Positions 13,301 to 26,200 of a DNA stretch of 64,000 nt are shown in pieces (position 1 is the stretch's first letter; each line of letters opens with the position of its first letter). The notes beneath the pieces are model-generated. The model saw nothing but the letters and a program-made list of their open reading frames with translations, was not told the origin of the DNA and made no database searches. The translations under genes and the position numbers were made by a program. The stretch lies in the NCBI GenBank assembly GCA_000310025.1, contig FN649730.1:361041-425040 (forward strand), in the 5' to 3' direction. The stretch is from Ectocarpus siliculosus (Eukaryota; Sar; Phaeophyceae; Ectocarpales; Ectocarpaceae).

Positions 13301-15936
13301 AGAGTAACAATGGGTGGCTTACTGGTTGATACTTCATTCTCTTGGAACGCTCAATCCGCGACACTTGACTTTCTCCGTCCCTTCCAACCCAGATCCATGC
13401 AGATTTAGTGATTGTGCCGACTACTACTGTTTGCGGCGACCCGGACGCTCACATGGTCAACATGCTCAGGAACAGATTCCTGCAGGTCGGCGGCGAGCGA
13501 AAAACCGTTTAGTGTTTGAGGGGGTGGGGCAAGGATAATCTTGATGCTGTTCGTCGCGCTCTCTGCTGGAAGCTTCTGTTCGAAATTCTTTTCGAGGTGT
13601 TCCGCTCTTACTCCAAGCTATAGGGCATTGTTTTGGTGCGTGTTTCCCTTTACTGTTTAGCAAACGTGTTGATTGCTGTGTGTGTCGTACACCTTGGAAG
13701 GGGTTGACCTCGTCTCCTGACGACAAATCACATGAAAACCACGACATCCGTGCTCGCTGTCTGTGCAGGGTCTTTTCCCGACCACGGATGGCGTTCCTCC
13801 TGCGCCACCCCGCCCGGTGATCGTGCTCGTTGTGCGCACCACATTGCGGGGCCTGAAGAACAACGAGGAGGTAGGTGTGCACACGCAAATGTTTGCTCAT
13901 CGCAACGACATGACTGCCGTTGCTTTTCTTTCGGGTAGCCGATGGAGGGCGGCCATCCCACAACCTCCTGTGGCAGCTGATACCCGGCACAACGTTGCTC
14001 AATGTGCGTTGGCTACGCCACATACACATATATATGCGTGTCAATCTTGATAAACAAAGAATTACAAATGGGTAGCAAATGTTAGGAAATGGAAGTGCAT
14101 GCTTAGCCGGTTCAGAGTCGGTCCGCGAGCGAAGCCTGGAAATTCCAGAGGTGTCGAAGGACAATTGTGCCGTATGATGACGAGGTTCTCCAACGTATTA
14201 CGCTTTTTCCTCATTTTCTTGTTCATCATCCGAAAGGGCAAGGACGGTGGGGCTTGAGTAAATCTGTGCCGACTCTCACGAAACTCGTAGCGCGCAAGGT
14301 GGATTGGGGAAGCCCGTAGCCAGGGCACCCCAAGTAGAGCATGTCGTTCGTAGTTTTGTATATATAATCCCGATCGCGGCCAAATCTTGGAGTTTTTTTC
14401 TCTATGCATAGGACTTGGCATGTTTTCTCTAGTTTTTTTTTTAATTCAAGTCTGGTAATAATGTCCGATGCGATCCTACGCTTTTGAGTAACACGGAAGG
14501 ATATCGGAGAGTTCGATACTGTTCGATAGCAATACGACCAACAACGAACCGTTGATCAATCGTAGGTAAGAGAGGCCCTGGAGATGAACTTTCCGAGCTT
14601 CGACGTGGTGGAGTTCTTCGGCACAGATCCCGTCCGAGATCAGCTCAAGACCTTCGCAAGCGCAGCCATGATCATAGCTCCCCACGGAGCCGGGCTTGCC
14701 AACATGGTCGTCGCGCCACTGCACACTCCGGTGCTGGAAATAGCCCCGATAAGGTGCCCCCCCTGCTTCTTGAGGCTCGCGTTGAAGGTACGCATATGAT
14801 TGTAGAGTGTGTTGAAGAGTGCAGCACTGGTGGTACTTCTCTCATCGCTGACGTTGACTTTGACTACGAATATGTATCAACGTCGACGCTTGAACAAGTG
14901 GTGATTGTTGCTGGTGTGTGTGCTGGTGCGGAGTGCGACGGACGGCACCGCATCGGCGTGTTTTACTGAACGTGGCAGAGAGTGCTTGCCATGTCCTGAC
15001 ATTTGTATTTCACTCCCAAGCATTTGACTGCTTGGTAGGCCTTCTACCAGTGAAGAATGAACCTGCGAACACGTCAGCTACCACGCCTCATGTTGTTGCA
15101 CGGTGAGAGTTGCTTGTAAATGGTGTCGACTGCCCAGCAATTTCCTGTCCTCTCCTCACGTTGTTTTCCTGCAACCAACCTTGACCGAACAAAAGCTTCA
15201 CCATGTCTACGCGAGGCATCCCGGAGGCAAATGGACAAAACGGTGTCAGACATGGTACAAGACAGACGTCGACGAAATTGTCACCCTCGCACGGTGAGCC
15301 TACAGCCTATTTTGTGATATTTTTCTGGTGTTCGGTGTTTTGATCGCATCATGCTGCTTTTCCACATTCGAATCCGGTTCTAACCCAAAACTGCATCTCA
15401 CTGCACCCACGCTTACCGTCGAAAGGGCTGAAAATTGGCTTCGATTGTCAGCAGGCATTTCTCGAAGGTTGTCGGAGGGAGCTAAGTTTGATCCACAAGA
15501 AATCGCAAGATTCGGTGCATATGACTACTTTCGTCGGATAGCGTAGGGTTCAGGAGTGCCAAAGAGAGCTCTTCGGCGAATACAATTGTCGTCGGAATCA
15601 CTGAAAGCAACAGCGTGTTCCAAAGCCTCGGCCCCCAAGGTGGTTGGGACGGAAGGGATCCATTGAGCCGTGGTAGGTTGCACCAGCCAAATATCGATGA
15701 ACCTGTCCCTCTCGGTAAGGTGTCGCGATCAACGATTCGTGGTCACCTGCTTGGGTATCAATCAAATCTTGTGTCGGGTGAGTGTGGTCTTGGTCTACCA
15801 CACACTTGAACTTGCACTTGTCGAGTGTTGAAGTATGAATTTTCCCGAAACCGTTGCTTGCTTGCTTCATCTGACACAACGTTGCAGGGATCTCCTCGAA
15901 GGGAAACGCCAGGCAGACGATGCCATGGAACTGTAG
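5822..15936 (+). CDS. GT61-family glycosyltransferase, gene A (13 exons)
   Basis: Proposed exons: 5822-5881, 6339-6929, 7413-7597, 8421-8549, 9656-9800, 10634-10741, 11498-11608, 12624-12746, 13393-13485, 13769-13870, 14566-14787, 15196-15293, 15888-15936 (TAG). They total 2016 nt (671 codons), all with GT-AG borders and phases shared with the two paralogues. Exon 1 encodes a short basic N-terminus. Exon 2 starts with a hydrophobic stretch (GLLLTMVF) and then a long polar Arg-rich region, as in type II Golgi enzymes with a stem. The GT61/DUF563 domain shows NYYHFTVEHLPRI (about residues 417-429), FEILGISRERII (exon 8), a VIVLVVR strand (exon 10) and APHGAGLAN (about 587-595). The likely role is transfer of a sugar (family members use GlcNAc, xylose or arabinose) to a glycoprotein or matrix polysaccharide in the secretory pathway. 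Donor and acceptor are unknown. The 5' exons and start are the least certain part. Confidence 0.82.
7297..7361 (+). repeat. (CT)n microsatellite before exon 3 of gene A
   Basis: An uninterrupted CT dinucleotide run of about 65 bp leads into a further pyrimidine-rich stretch and the CTGCAG acceptor at 7412. Genes B and C have a shorter (CT)n in the same place. It therefore sits as the polypyrimidine tract of intron 2 in all three paralogues. Confidence 0.95.
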
Positions 15937-16024
15937 GCAGCAACAGACGCACATGAATCCCAGCCGTAGTTGCCGAGGCAGAGTGACCGCGACGGCCCGC
16001 CACTAGTGCCTCTGTGAAACTTAT

Positions 16025-16260
16025 TTACGAAGGCCCGGGTAAGAATTGTGAGGGGCAGAGAGTATCCATGACCGGTTGCTTACGATTTATGTCGGAGACG
16101 TCGCGTCCCTGCACAGCCGGGACGGAACGCCTCAAGGTTTCGCCACGTCGTATAGGGGAGCGGGGGGGCTCTTCGCCCGCTGCAGCTGAGCCGAGGACGA
16201 GGTCGTCTCCGAGATCCCTTGGAGGCATGTCGTCGCCCTCCTGCGTAGCGGTGCACACTC
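16025..16260 (-). CDS. Conserved minus-strand coding segment, copy A (partial)
   Basis: The minus-strand frame reads QEGDDMPPRDLGDDLVL, matching QEGDEFAPKDYGEDLVL downstream of gene B. Differences are mostly silent or conservative (D/E, R/K), which indicates a protein-coding history in this frame. It ends about 90 bp from the gene A stop, facing it, so the two genes are convergent. A possible acceptor (ATCGCAG) adjoins 16260, but the first bases differ in length from copies B and C, so this copy may be frameshifted. The upstream exon seen in B and C was not found here. Function unknown. Confidence 0.4.
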
Positions 16261-16906
16261 CTGCGATCCGAGAAATGCCTAGATACTTGGGTTGACAACG
16301 CAAAAAATGTTGTCTGGTGTAGGTCACGCATCTCTCTTTTCGACTCGTGTTGCTTGGGCTTTATGTGTGTGGTCGTTGGTTACATGTTTCCTTCAGTGGT
16401 GTTGACCGCGCGAAACAGATGGCCAAGGAAGGTATGCCATTTCTAGCTGATCAGTTGTTGTTTGTGTGTGTTGGATGTATCGACCACCCCAGCCAGCTAG
16501 CCTTGGAAGACGGAAGTCTTTGGTGGACTAGCTAGGCACAACAATGCGTCCGATTCTGAGGGGTCCCCGGTGGGTGTGTTTGGGCGTTCACTAAATGTTA
16601 CTTCTACTGCTGTGGTTCGCATTTTATTGCCATCGATCGCGCTAACCGGCTGAATATTGAAAAGCGTCAGCCTTAGACTAGTGTGAGACAAAAACGGGTA
16701 GAACGTGGGTATATCTCGAACGTGTAGCCTTTCTGTGTGTGTATGTATTTATTTTTCCTAATGATGCGGTTTCAGGACATCCGCTACGACATTGGAAGTA
16801 AGTAGCCAAATCCCCCCCGTAACGCTGCACCATTGCACCAACCCCCCATAAGTGATGACGTACCATTACAATGTATCGCTGGTTGGTGGCGATGTTTGCG
16901 TGTTTG
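16261..16906. other. Intergenic, nothing recognised
   Basis: No exon, repeat or structural signal is supported between the minus-strand segment and the R1 copy. The open frames are short and lack conservation with the corresponding B/C flanks. Confidence 0.4.
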
Positions 16907-17440
16907 CTTGTTCGTTAGTGGTCTCTCCACCGTGTGCCTTTTTCTGCCTCTTGTTTCTTGTTATTTTTGGCCTGGTCCCTTTTTGTCCTCGCTGTTTTTC
17001 ATTTTTATTTTCATTTTATTTTCTCTTTCCTTGCTGTTTCCTTTTTCTCTCTGTTTTCTCTTTTTCTCTCTTTTTTTTTCTCTCTTTTTCTGTGCCAGAT
17101 GGCCTTGTCTCTGCTTGCGTTTTGTGAAGTACCAAGATTGAACCAAGGGGGTGTACCTCTTTCTCTCCGGCCCGTGATAGTGACTCCTATAGTCTCAGTT
17201 GATTCCTCGCATAGCGCGCAGAGGGAGTGGAGGACTCCAGAATATCTGTCGTTGATTTCTATTGACTTGCGGACCCCTCGGGGCCAGTTTATTTGAGTGT
17301 ACCTTTTTAGGGTAAGTTAACCTGTGACCACGGGAATGGACCGCGTCGAGTGTTGGATCAGTACGGACATATGAAAATACTGGATAGAGAGAGACCGGGA
17401 CGGTTTTTAATGTGAAGACAACAACAACAACAACAACTGC
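16907..17440 (+). mobile_element. R1 retroposon copy near gene A, internally deleted
   Basis: The 5' part (GCTTGTTCGTTAGTGGTC onward) matches the right-hand end of the R1 element at 42120 in reverse. The 3' part (from about 17095) matches the R1 copies at 32393-32756 and 35834-36063. It ends in (CAA)n after TTTTTAATGTGAAGA. The middle is a T/C-rich stretch (16975-17100). The 228-bp internal repeats of the long copy are absent. A (CAA)n tail and variable 5' extent are typical of non-LTR retroposons. No coding capacity is visible, so it would be non-autonomous. Confidence 0.65.
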
Positions 17441-18249
17441 CGTTCTGCCTGCGTATCCACGTCGCGACTCATGGGCATTACCCATGGGTGCCCGTGGGTA
17501 CCCATGGGTACCCAAACTCGGTTGTTGTACAGCAGTAGTCTAATCGAGATAGAGTTGGCCGCAACTCAAGAAGCCTCCCAGAGCTCTCGAGGGTGCGAAT
17601 TGCACGACGAATACCGCCTGCTCTAGCTGATACCTAGCATATGTGGATGATGTGCGCTCTCGTCAACATATGCATAGCTTCCTCCAAAACCTACACCATC
17701 ACTCCTGCCGTAATCGGGCTGCAGTTATCACTCCATTTATTTCCTGCCACGTGCGGGCCGCAGACGCTCGCTGAAATCCTTCGTGTTTCCTGGAAATTTA
17801 TGTTTGGATCGGTTTGGACCCAACGGCAGAACGGGTAAACAAAGGGGAACAAGTGATGAATTCCGAGTTCTCTGTTCTCTGTTCCCTGTTCGCTGTTCGG
17901 TCTATTGCACATTGTAGATGTACGTTGGATATGTCAAGACACGACCGCCGTATATGACACAAGATAACACACCCCCTGGACCAATTTTCAAAGCTCGATT
18001 ACGCCACGACGAAGAGGATGTATAATGAAACAATACATTTTCGGAACACTCTCGACGAGACAGCTTCAACGCCACCGTTTTCGGCGCTGCGACTCTTTCT
18101 GTTGTTAAGAAATTGAGATTTGAAAATCGGTCCGGTTGTGTTGTGTCAAGTAAGTCTACGCTTGCAACATGATCTTTTGTTCCTACACGGATAGATGACA
18201 AGAAAAATAGAAATAGAAAAAAAAAAAATCGATAATCACAGGAACCACA
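17441..18249. other. Intergenic with short CCCATGGG cluster
   Basis: At 17468-17514 several CCCATGGG/ACCCATGGGT palindromes occur, related to the larger arrays near 19.8, 20.4 and 43.3 kb. The remainder, including an A-rich stretch near 18220, shows no gene or repeat I can name. Confidence 0.45.
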
Positions 18250-18693
18250 CCCACACCCGCCCGCCGATATCCATGTTCGCCTGTAGACCACTGCTGTGTA
18301 CTCCGGGCACCCGGCCACCCGGAGAGCAGAGGAACGGGGAACAGGCGCAGGAACTGCCACACGGGCCACATCTCTATCCGCCCGCGGATGTCTGCTCTGA
18401 CGCTCTGACACTCCCGTCTCCCATCGTCGTCATACGTACCAGTTGCAGCGAGCGGAGGGACTATCCAAGATACTCTCATTTTTTCAAGTGGAAACTGTAC
18501 TTCTACAGCGTTCTACAGCACGTCGCTCACAGGCTGGTGCAGGTGACAGGCTGGTGAGGTGCGAGATGTGCGCGTTGCATCATCACTTGTTGTATGCATA
18601 GCATCGACCGCGCAAACCGGCTGATCCGTGAAGAGACATCAGTGCCAGCAGGGGCAAAGCCAACGGGGGTCAAAACTCGAAAAGCCTCCTGGT
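18250..18693 (+). repeat. R2 block, left end of duplication copy 1
   Basis: It matches 35387-35833 at high identity, from CCGCCGATATCCATGTTCGC to AAAGCCTCCTGGT. In copy 1 it runs directly into the rest of the duplication. In copy 2 it is followed by the R1/Copia/hAT stack. It is therefore the left edge of the duplicated unit rather than an independent mobile repeat. Confidence 0.8.
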
Positions 18694-19734
18694 AAGAATA
18701 ACACGCATGATATCATGGAACAGCGCCACCCAAAGGATCTGAGGCGTGTAGAATACAAGATCCCAAACAACCTTCATCGCACGCAGACAGGAAGTTGAAC
18801 AAGCCTCACCGACACATACGCGCATGCCCCTTCCATCTACAACTGCCATGCGTCGACGCTCTCGTACGCTATTGGCTACAGAGTACAGCCGTGACGCCAT
18901 ACATGGTCACCGAGACATGCCACGGCAAACTGGACCCGGGAGTATGTATGTAGAATGTTGTTCCGTACCGACCGTCACACACACAAACACAACACCGACT
19001 ACAGCTGTCTACGCGAAGTAAGCAGTATACCCCACCCGACCCCGCCCATCTTGCATGTACTTGCATAAATTAGGATAATGATACTCGACGCACACCGAGG
19101 TATGTACAACAGATACATGTCCATAGCGCCCGCACTAAATAACTTGGTGCAGAACTTCGTGCTCACTGCTGTGCGTTCTACCAAAAATTCTACCAAAAAT
19201 GGAAGAACTTGAAACCTGAGCACCATTTTTGAGCCCGGTAAAGCCCCCGACATTGTGTAGACTACTTGTGTCGAACGTTGTAGCGACCAAGTGTAGGCCA
19301 CAAATAAGGAGAGCTGAGAAACCCAGCCTCACAGTCAAACCTTGGTTTATAGCTGTCATGTATACGATGCATTCATGTGCCAAAATTCTAAGTACTTCCT
19401 TCCACGATTTGGCAATACTACACAGCAATGAAACCGCACGTGCACGCACGCACATCTTATACAACAAACGATACACGAGGTTTTCGGCCCTTATTGCCAC
19501 CGCCCCCCCAAAATTGAGTGTTTTCAAGACAACACGCTCGACATAGAGCGCAGGGCAGGAACTCGATGAAAAAAGCGCATGCGCATGCAGATAGATATAT
19601 AGGATATGCAGTTGTCTGACTCTAGACCACACATACATGTACACCATCCATTGGACGATGGCGGACGTGGTTTTTTTGTTTGTGCTGGGTTTTGGTGTGC
19701 AATAGTTTCCGCTACATACAGTATTTTTCGTAAT

Positions 19735-19880
19735 GCACCCATGGGCCGCCCATGAACTGCCCAAATACCCATGGACAGTCCGTGATGGCCTGCCCATGGG
19801 CAAACCCATGGGGCGGCCCACGGTGGGCACCCTGTGGGCAGTTCATGGGCAGCCCAAGATCCATGGGCAACCCAGGGACT
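19735..19880. repeat. GCCCATGGGC palindrome array
   Basis: Irregularly spaced copies of the 10-bp palindrome GCCCATGGGC and near variants (CCCATGG, GGGCGGCCC, GGGCAGCCC) fill the interval. The pattern recurs at 20310-20522 and 43160-43512. Confidence 0.85.
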
Positions 19881-20309
19881 CCAATGAGCGCGCTTCAACC
19901 GGGACCAGCATAGACTACTCCTATATATAGAAAACAACAGGTAATGCATTGTGGTAGGCAAATATAACCTAACGCTACAAATCCCTAACCATATTCCCAA
20001 GCCCGCACGATACGAGCTAGATTGGCGCTAGGCTAAGATCTATGTAGGTTGATGTGCCGGCTATGACGTTAGGTTGGTGGTGATGGGAAGTACTGTAGCT
20101 TGGATAGGTACTACATAGTTTGGCGGCGATAAATCTAGGTTCGCATTTGGATATAGATAGGTGCTGGGTTGGTTCCTGGCATGGGTATGTGCTGGGGTGA
20201 TGGTACTTAGAATAGGCCTAGCCTAGGTCGCTCTTGGGTGGTAAACGGTGCCCGTGCAGGTAAATACAGGCGAGACTACCAACTCTGGGTGCATGATTCA
20301 CTCACAGCG

Positions 20310-20522
20310 GTGCCCATGGGCCGCCCATCGTGGGCACTTCGTTGATATGCCGGTGGCGGGTTCTAGGTTGAAGTGCCCACGGTAGGCACTTCGTGGGCAG
20401 TTCTTGGGCCGCCCATGGGACTACCCATGGGTAGCTCATGGGCAGCCCATGGTCGATCCATGGTCGGCCCATGGGCGGCCCATGGGTGCCCCATGGGCGT
20501 CCCACGGGCGTCCCATGGGCGG
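20310..20522. repeat. GCCCATGGGC palindrome array, second block
   Basis: This is the densest block of CCCATGGG units in the window, with a spacing of about 10-14 bp. In duplication copy 2 the equivalent array is shorter and lies closer to its partner. About 400 bp between the two arrays in copy 1 (19915-20310) has no counterpart there. Confidence 0.85.
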
Positions 20523-21955
20523 TCTAGCGAAACTGCCATTGGTGTGGGAGATTGGGGAGATTAGGTTTCCTCCCACGACCAGCGCCGCGGGCGATTCATA
20601 CGCGTAGGTCAAACGAGGACGAACGCAACAATGTCTTCTTTGTCTGAAAGAATGTTGGGCACCAGCATCGAACGACAATACACACATTAAGAAGTACACC
20701 CTGCCTATCGGTGTCGGCTCTAACATAATTAGATAATGCTGTCATCGCGCGACAATAGGTCACTGTGGGTGCATGTGGGGCCGATTTTTTTTCCCTAGTG
20801 AATCCGCCGCAGACCCCACCGACATGGACCGAACCAACAAATGCATATCTTATCCGGGTAGAGCTCGCAATTCACATCGTGCTTGCGTTAACCTGTACAA
20901 CCAACCTTGCGTTATGCTCTCTTCATGGTCGTTTTGCGCGAGGATGCAAAAAAGAGAGGTGCTACTGAACGGTGCTAGATTACAATAAACGTCCCAGCAA
21001 CTGTTGTTCAGCTAAACAAACCCTTCTTCTTTCTCCGATAAACTGAAAGACTCGCATCGCCAAGGAACCCAAACCCTAACCCTAGTTACATGAATTCTTC
21101 CCGCCGTGCGCAACTAGGCTGACATTGCAGGTAGGTGCGCGTGAAATCAGTATACCACGTGTTTTGCCTCGATGATCTTTGTAAGGGCACATTTTTGTCT
21201 CCTCGCCCGTCCTACCGTTCATCAATACACAGGGCGTTTTGTTGTTGTTGCTGCTGGCAAGACGTTGGAAATGCACTGCAGAAGAGAGAGTTTCGGGTGT
21301 AACACGGCGGGCTCTTTTCATTTCGAATCTTCAACTTACCGGGGAGGACTTCGCATGCACGTGGCCTAGACAAGGGTATATCTCCTTCTGACCAGCCTTG
21401 AGTATATAAGATGTTCGAATTCCGTCATGTCGCAACGTTTCTGTCGGAAACTGTGAAACATCGAGCCACACCCGCTATACTTCTACGCCCCACCTTTTTC
21501 ACCTACCATCTCTCAAATAGCTGTATACTCGTGGATTCTTCAGGGGTAAGGCGTACCAGATCGAATATGACGGGGGGAGACGGGGGGGAGTCAACCATGC
21601 AGCTGTCACGATTGTACGCTAGAACGTCTGCAATCAGCAACAATAGCCACACATGCCTATCTCTAAAGGGACTACTTCAAGTATTTTCCAACATCGTGCC
21701 CTTGGTATGCGTATGCGAATCGCGCATCCGTAACCCCACCGCAGTTTATCATCAACGTCATCGAGTTCCGAACGAATGCTTCCAGCCTAATCATGAGGAC
21801 TTGGGCGCCTGGTGGCGCCAAAAATCCGGAGCCCTTTGTATGAACGTTTTGTTGCACCGTGGTCTAACGCTGCCTGTTTGTGTGAAACTGTTGGGACGAC
21901 GCTCCCCCGAGCGACAGGAAACTCGCCGCGCACGCCGCGCACGCAAGAGGAACGT
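20523..21955. other. 5' flank of GT61 gene B
   Basis: No independent gene is supported. The region is almost identical to 43513-44927. A TATATAAG motif lies at 21403-21410, about 550 bp before the proposed start codon. Copy 2 has TATATGAG at the same place. Whether it acts as a promoter cannot be judged from sequence. Confidence 0.4.
21068..21084. repeat. Short CCCTAA tract (degenerate)
   Basis: Two and a half telomere-like CCCTAA units with one changed base (CCCAAACCCTAACCCTAG). The duplicate at 44068-44087 has three clean units. Confidence 0.6.
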
Positions 21956-23250
21956 ATGAGGAAAATGGGGCGAACAGGCTCCACAACTAAGAAATGGACA
22001 TCAAGATCGAGGCAGGTGGGCATCATATCCACCCAACAGGCAAACATACAGTCTAGGGGATACGCACAGTCTAGGGGTTATCCCAACGTCCGCAACGCCA
22101 CGAGTCTGTTGACAACGAGGAAGAGGTGGTAACATGTGTTAACATCCTCGATCTTGCTGTTAAGGTGAGCCTGATGTTTACCGCTTGGATGGCTAACGAC
22201 TTCGCAGGGCGAACCATGAAGGAAGGTTTAGCAGACAACGTAGATTCACATCGTGTTGGCCGTTTCGTTGAAATACATTCACAATGCCGACTGCAGCCGG
22301 AAGTATTTGTAGTTCGCACGATGTCAACCGTGGAGTCGAAATCGCAAAATCGTGCTTGCCGCGGGTACCCTGCCGGACCAAACACAATGACGGCAGGGAA
22401 GATGTCGCTTCCCACACTCCGTACAACATGTTCGTTCCCCTTTGATGTTTCTCCCGAACGCGCGGCGCAGGGACTCTTGCTGACGATGGTGCTCGTTCAG
22501 AACTCCTTGACAATGCCACCAGCCCTAGCCGAGAAATCTCCAATCATTGGACTGAGGGGCGGAAAGGAGGATGAAACAGCAGCAGCAGCAGCAACAATAG
22601 CATCAGGGCAAGATTTGCCTCGCCCAAACCGACTACGACGCGAAGGATATCCGTCCTCGCGAGGAGACCGCCAACGTCACCAACAGCTGCGGACAAAGCA
22701 GGAGCGTATTCCGTATGCCCCGGTATCATGGAACCACCATGACCAGCAGGAGTGGGGGCAAGAGCACCGAAAACTGGACAGAACAACGAAAGGGGATCCA
22801 AAGCTCTCGTTAGAACCAGAGATCCTAGAAGATGGGAATAGTACCTTGATTTACCGCGCTGCCACCACACCTCCAACCAAAGGTATGTGTCCGGTTGCCC
22901 TCCATAACTCCAACGCTGCGGTACTGCGAGAAGACCGGGATAACGCCGCGCCGTCGACTGTGATTGCCGGCGCGTTGTCTGTGTGGAAAAGACTGCGGCA
23001 GGCCGCAACCGCACCATCTCGACTGCGATGCCCGAGCCCGCCGTGCTGTCTTGTGAGTGTCAAACCTGCTGCCACTGTCACTGGATATCAACATTACCCA
23101 TAAATCGATTATGAGTGTGTACTGCGGTCGGTTGTTCACTCGTTTCCTCCATTTAGTTTCTGGTCTTACCACTGTGCTAGAACTCCCGCTTTTGGTTTTG
23201 CTCCGGCCTGTGCCCACCCACAAGCATGCACCTATGTATCACCTCCACCT

Positions 23251-23299
<49 letters not shown>

Positions 23300-26200
23300 C
23301 TCCTGCAGGGGATGCACGCACACACGTACCAGGGGGGCGACCTCGGAGAGGAGATGTCGCACATCCAGGGAGCCGTTGTGGTCCGCAGGCCCGATCTGGT
23401 GCGGGCCCCCGGATCCCTGGCGCCTGCCCACGACCTTGACTTCGTCAAGACGTTTCAGTCCTATTTCCAGATCGCGCAAAGCTCGCTGCTAAGGTGTGTT
23501 GTTTCTCCTTTCCATTGTAGTCCGTTCGTGAGTAATCTTGAGCGAAAGACAACTGAACCCATCTCTCGTTACAATACGAACAGATGGGAGGCTGTGTGAC
23601 CTCGGATCGGAGCTCATTTGTTGGAGAGGAAAGAATATAACGTTAGGTAGAAATTGCGAGCGAGAGTAGACGGGATGAAGAGAACAATATAATGGTCGCC
23701 GATGTGGATGCTCGTTATTGCACAACGTTATGTGAGGTGCGGATGCAACTAGCGTATGCACCTCTGCGTGGATAAGTTGAACTGGAGGATCGGATCTCAC
23801 AGTACTCCCACCTCCTAGACGTTCTTACAGTTTTCCTGTCGTGTGCGTGGAGATACTAACACCGACTGGCTTATGTTTGGTTGGGCTCACGGTACGGCAG
23901 TTCAGGGCGACTGCGGCATGAAACAGTCGGTCATTATTTTTTCGCCTCTCGTGAAAACGGCGTGGCGATTTGTCCCCCTCACGCAACTATGTACGACATA
24001 TGTTCTCTACCTTCAAGCTCTACCAAGCTTCAAAATGATCGTGAAATCCGACGAAACCCGAAAATTTGCGTTCTTCTCACCCGCTGCCAAATTATTCAGC
24101 CTTCTGAAACTGTTAAAAAATCAGGCGACAGCGTGTTGGTCATTAGCATTTGCGTTGTTATAGGAGCGAAATCACGGCTGCCCTTGCAGAGCCATGCTTG
24201 TTTATTCCTTAAGAGTCTGCTGAAACAGGCCGTGCTAAGAGTTTTTGCTCTGTTGTCGGAGCTCGCTGCGTCCCTGTAGCATAACGCATCCCCATCCTCT
24301 CGCCGCGGTTTTATCATAACCTGTTGGAACAGGCGATTGGTTGAGGCCGACGGGTTTAACTTGACGTCCACGACCCAGCACGTGCTTCCGGCGTTTAAGG
24401 AGCTGTTTGTTGCCACTTCTTTCTTAGGTGCCGTTCGTGAGGGCAACCCTGCCGCAGCAGAGTGAGTGACTTCAACCTCTGGTGTCCGAACATACAAATG
24501 CAACGTTTTTGTTCTACATATGTTGCTGAAACAATTTCTTTGACCGTCAGTTTTCTTGTGTACCAGGGGCCGCACGGACGCTGCTCTTGCACGCCCGGTC
24601 TACTTCGTGTACTGCCCAAACTGAAAAGCTCAAGATGGAGAGAAGCGAAAAATAGTGCACCCGATGCATATGCCTTATTGGTATGGACTGCCGAAATCGA
24701 GTATGTTTGGGATCCAGAAATATATGCGACATATCTGATGCCCGGCTACATCGCTAGTACGAGCGAGGCGCTCCCTTTGTTGAGGAACCCGTGTGCGCAC
24801 GACCGCATGTCACGCCAAGCGGCTACCAGCGCGGCGTGAGCATGGGTTGTGCCTGATTACCCGAAACTCAACTGTCTCTTCGGGCTTATGACACGAAAGC
24901 AAGGGAAGTAATGATCATTTTCGAGTGGGCAGGCTCTCCATGATTTGTTCCAAATTTTGAATTCATCCGATCACAACGTTCTTTACAATCCGTAAACTGG
25001 TGACACACGTTGGGGTTCTTTTTTTGATGTGCTACCCCCGTTTCTTCGCTCCTTGACATTCTCGTTGGTAACTGCCACACCCGAGCAAGGCTATTGACCC
25101 CGTACTGTTCGGGAGAGGACCCAAGGCGAGACATCGAGGAGTGCGTGAGGATCCCTACGTTGGTCAGCATGGCAAACGTGTACACTAACAAGAAGGGGGC
25201 CGTGTGGAACGAGAATGTGAGGAAGAGCACCGTTGGGACATTTTGCTAGGTGGAGGGAACGAGTGTGCTTACTCCTTCTTTCTTCGACTGTTTTTTGCCT
25301 GGGCGCCCCGGTGTCAAGCGACTAGGTTCTCAATATCGACGGCGTGTGTTGTCACGAGCCCTACAGTAGGTACAGGCATCGATGTACCACATATCCGACA
25401 GACACGTGCGTGGTGTTGATTTGCAGCAATCGAAGTGGTACTTCGTGTTTTCCAGGGTGACTGTTTATTGTGCAGACATCCGAACGAAGGCAATGGTGTG
25501 TTGTTTTTTATAACGTTGTGGGGGGAAACGGTCCCTTTTATAGTCTGTAGTTTTTCACTATAGAGTGGTCTGAGGCCCTGAGGATGAGGCGGGATGATCC
25601 GGAAGCAACAACAGCAACAAGAAGAAGAGTGACGTGCTTGCAAGATAAACATGGAGCAGCAGTTTCTGAACGATACACCTGTTGCTGTTTTGCACCACCA
25701 GTTCCTACCACTGTTGAATATTTTCCTGACGACGAAACATCCGTTCTTGCCTCGTCCCGTTGGGGGGGCGGGGGGGATGTTTTTTCAACTTTCCCGATCG
25801 ACCCTATGCAGGACTTTATTATACCGGTGAATTGTCAGGGACCAGTACGCCATGATTTCGATTTCGCCCGACGAATATCCGCGCATGGTTTGCCGACAAG
25901 CCTCCTCAACTACGACAAGGTATTGCAAAAACACTAAATATTAGTAAGAGAATAATGGTGGACGGTAATGTCGTTCGGCCGCGGCGGAAAGGATACTATC
26001 ATGGAGGGGAGCGTATCGATTGAAATTGGCGGAATTTCGTGTTTGGTTCTTGGCGCATGCGTACGACTTTGCCCAGCAAGCTTGATGCTTTCGTCGAGCA
26101 CATGGTGGATACCACGAGTTAGTACGGTGACGGCACGCACGATTGCATCGTTGGAATGTGCAGGGGGGACGTTGTTGTGGTAAACTATGTTTTCGATTTT

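Noticed and set aside
22126-22470. Extension of exon 2 upstream to an in-frame ATG in gene B
   Set aside because: Gene A has an in-frame stop (6297) in the aligned region. A GCGCAG acceptor just before GLLLTM fits all three copies and joins the basic exon 1 in phase 0.
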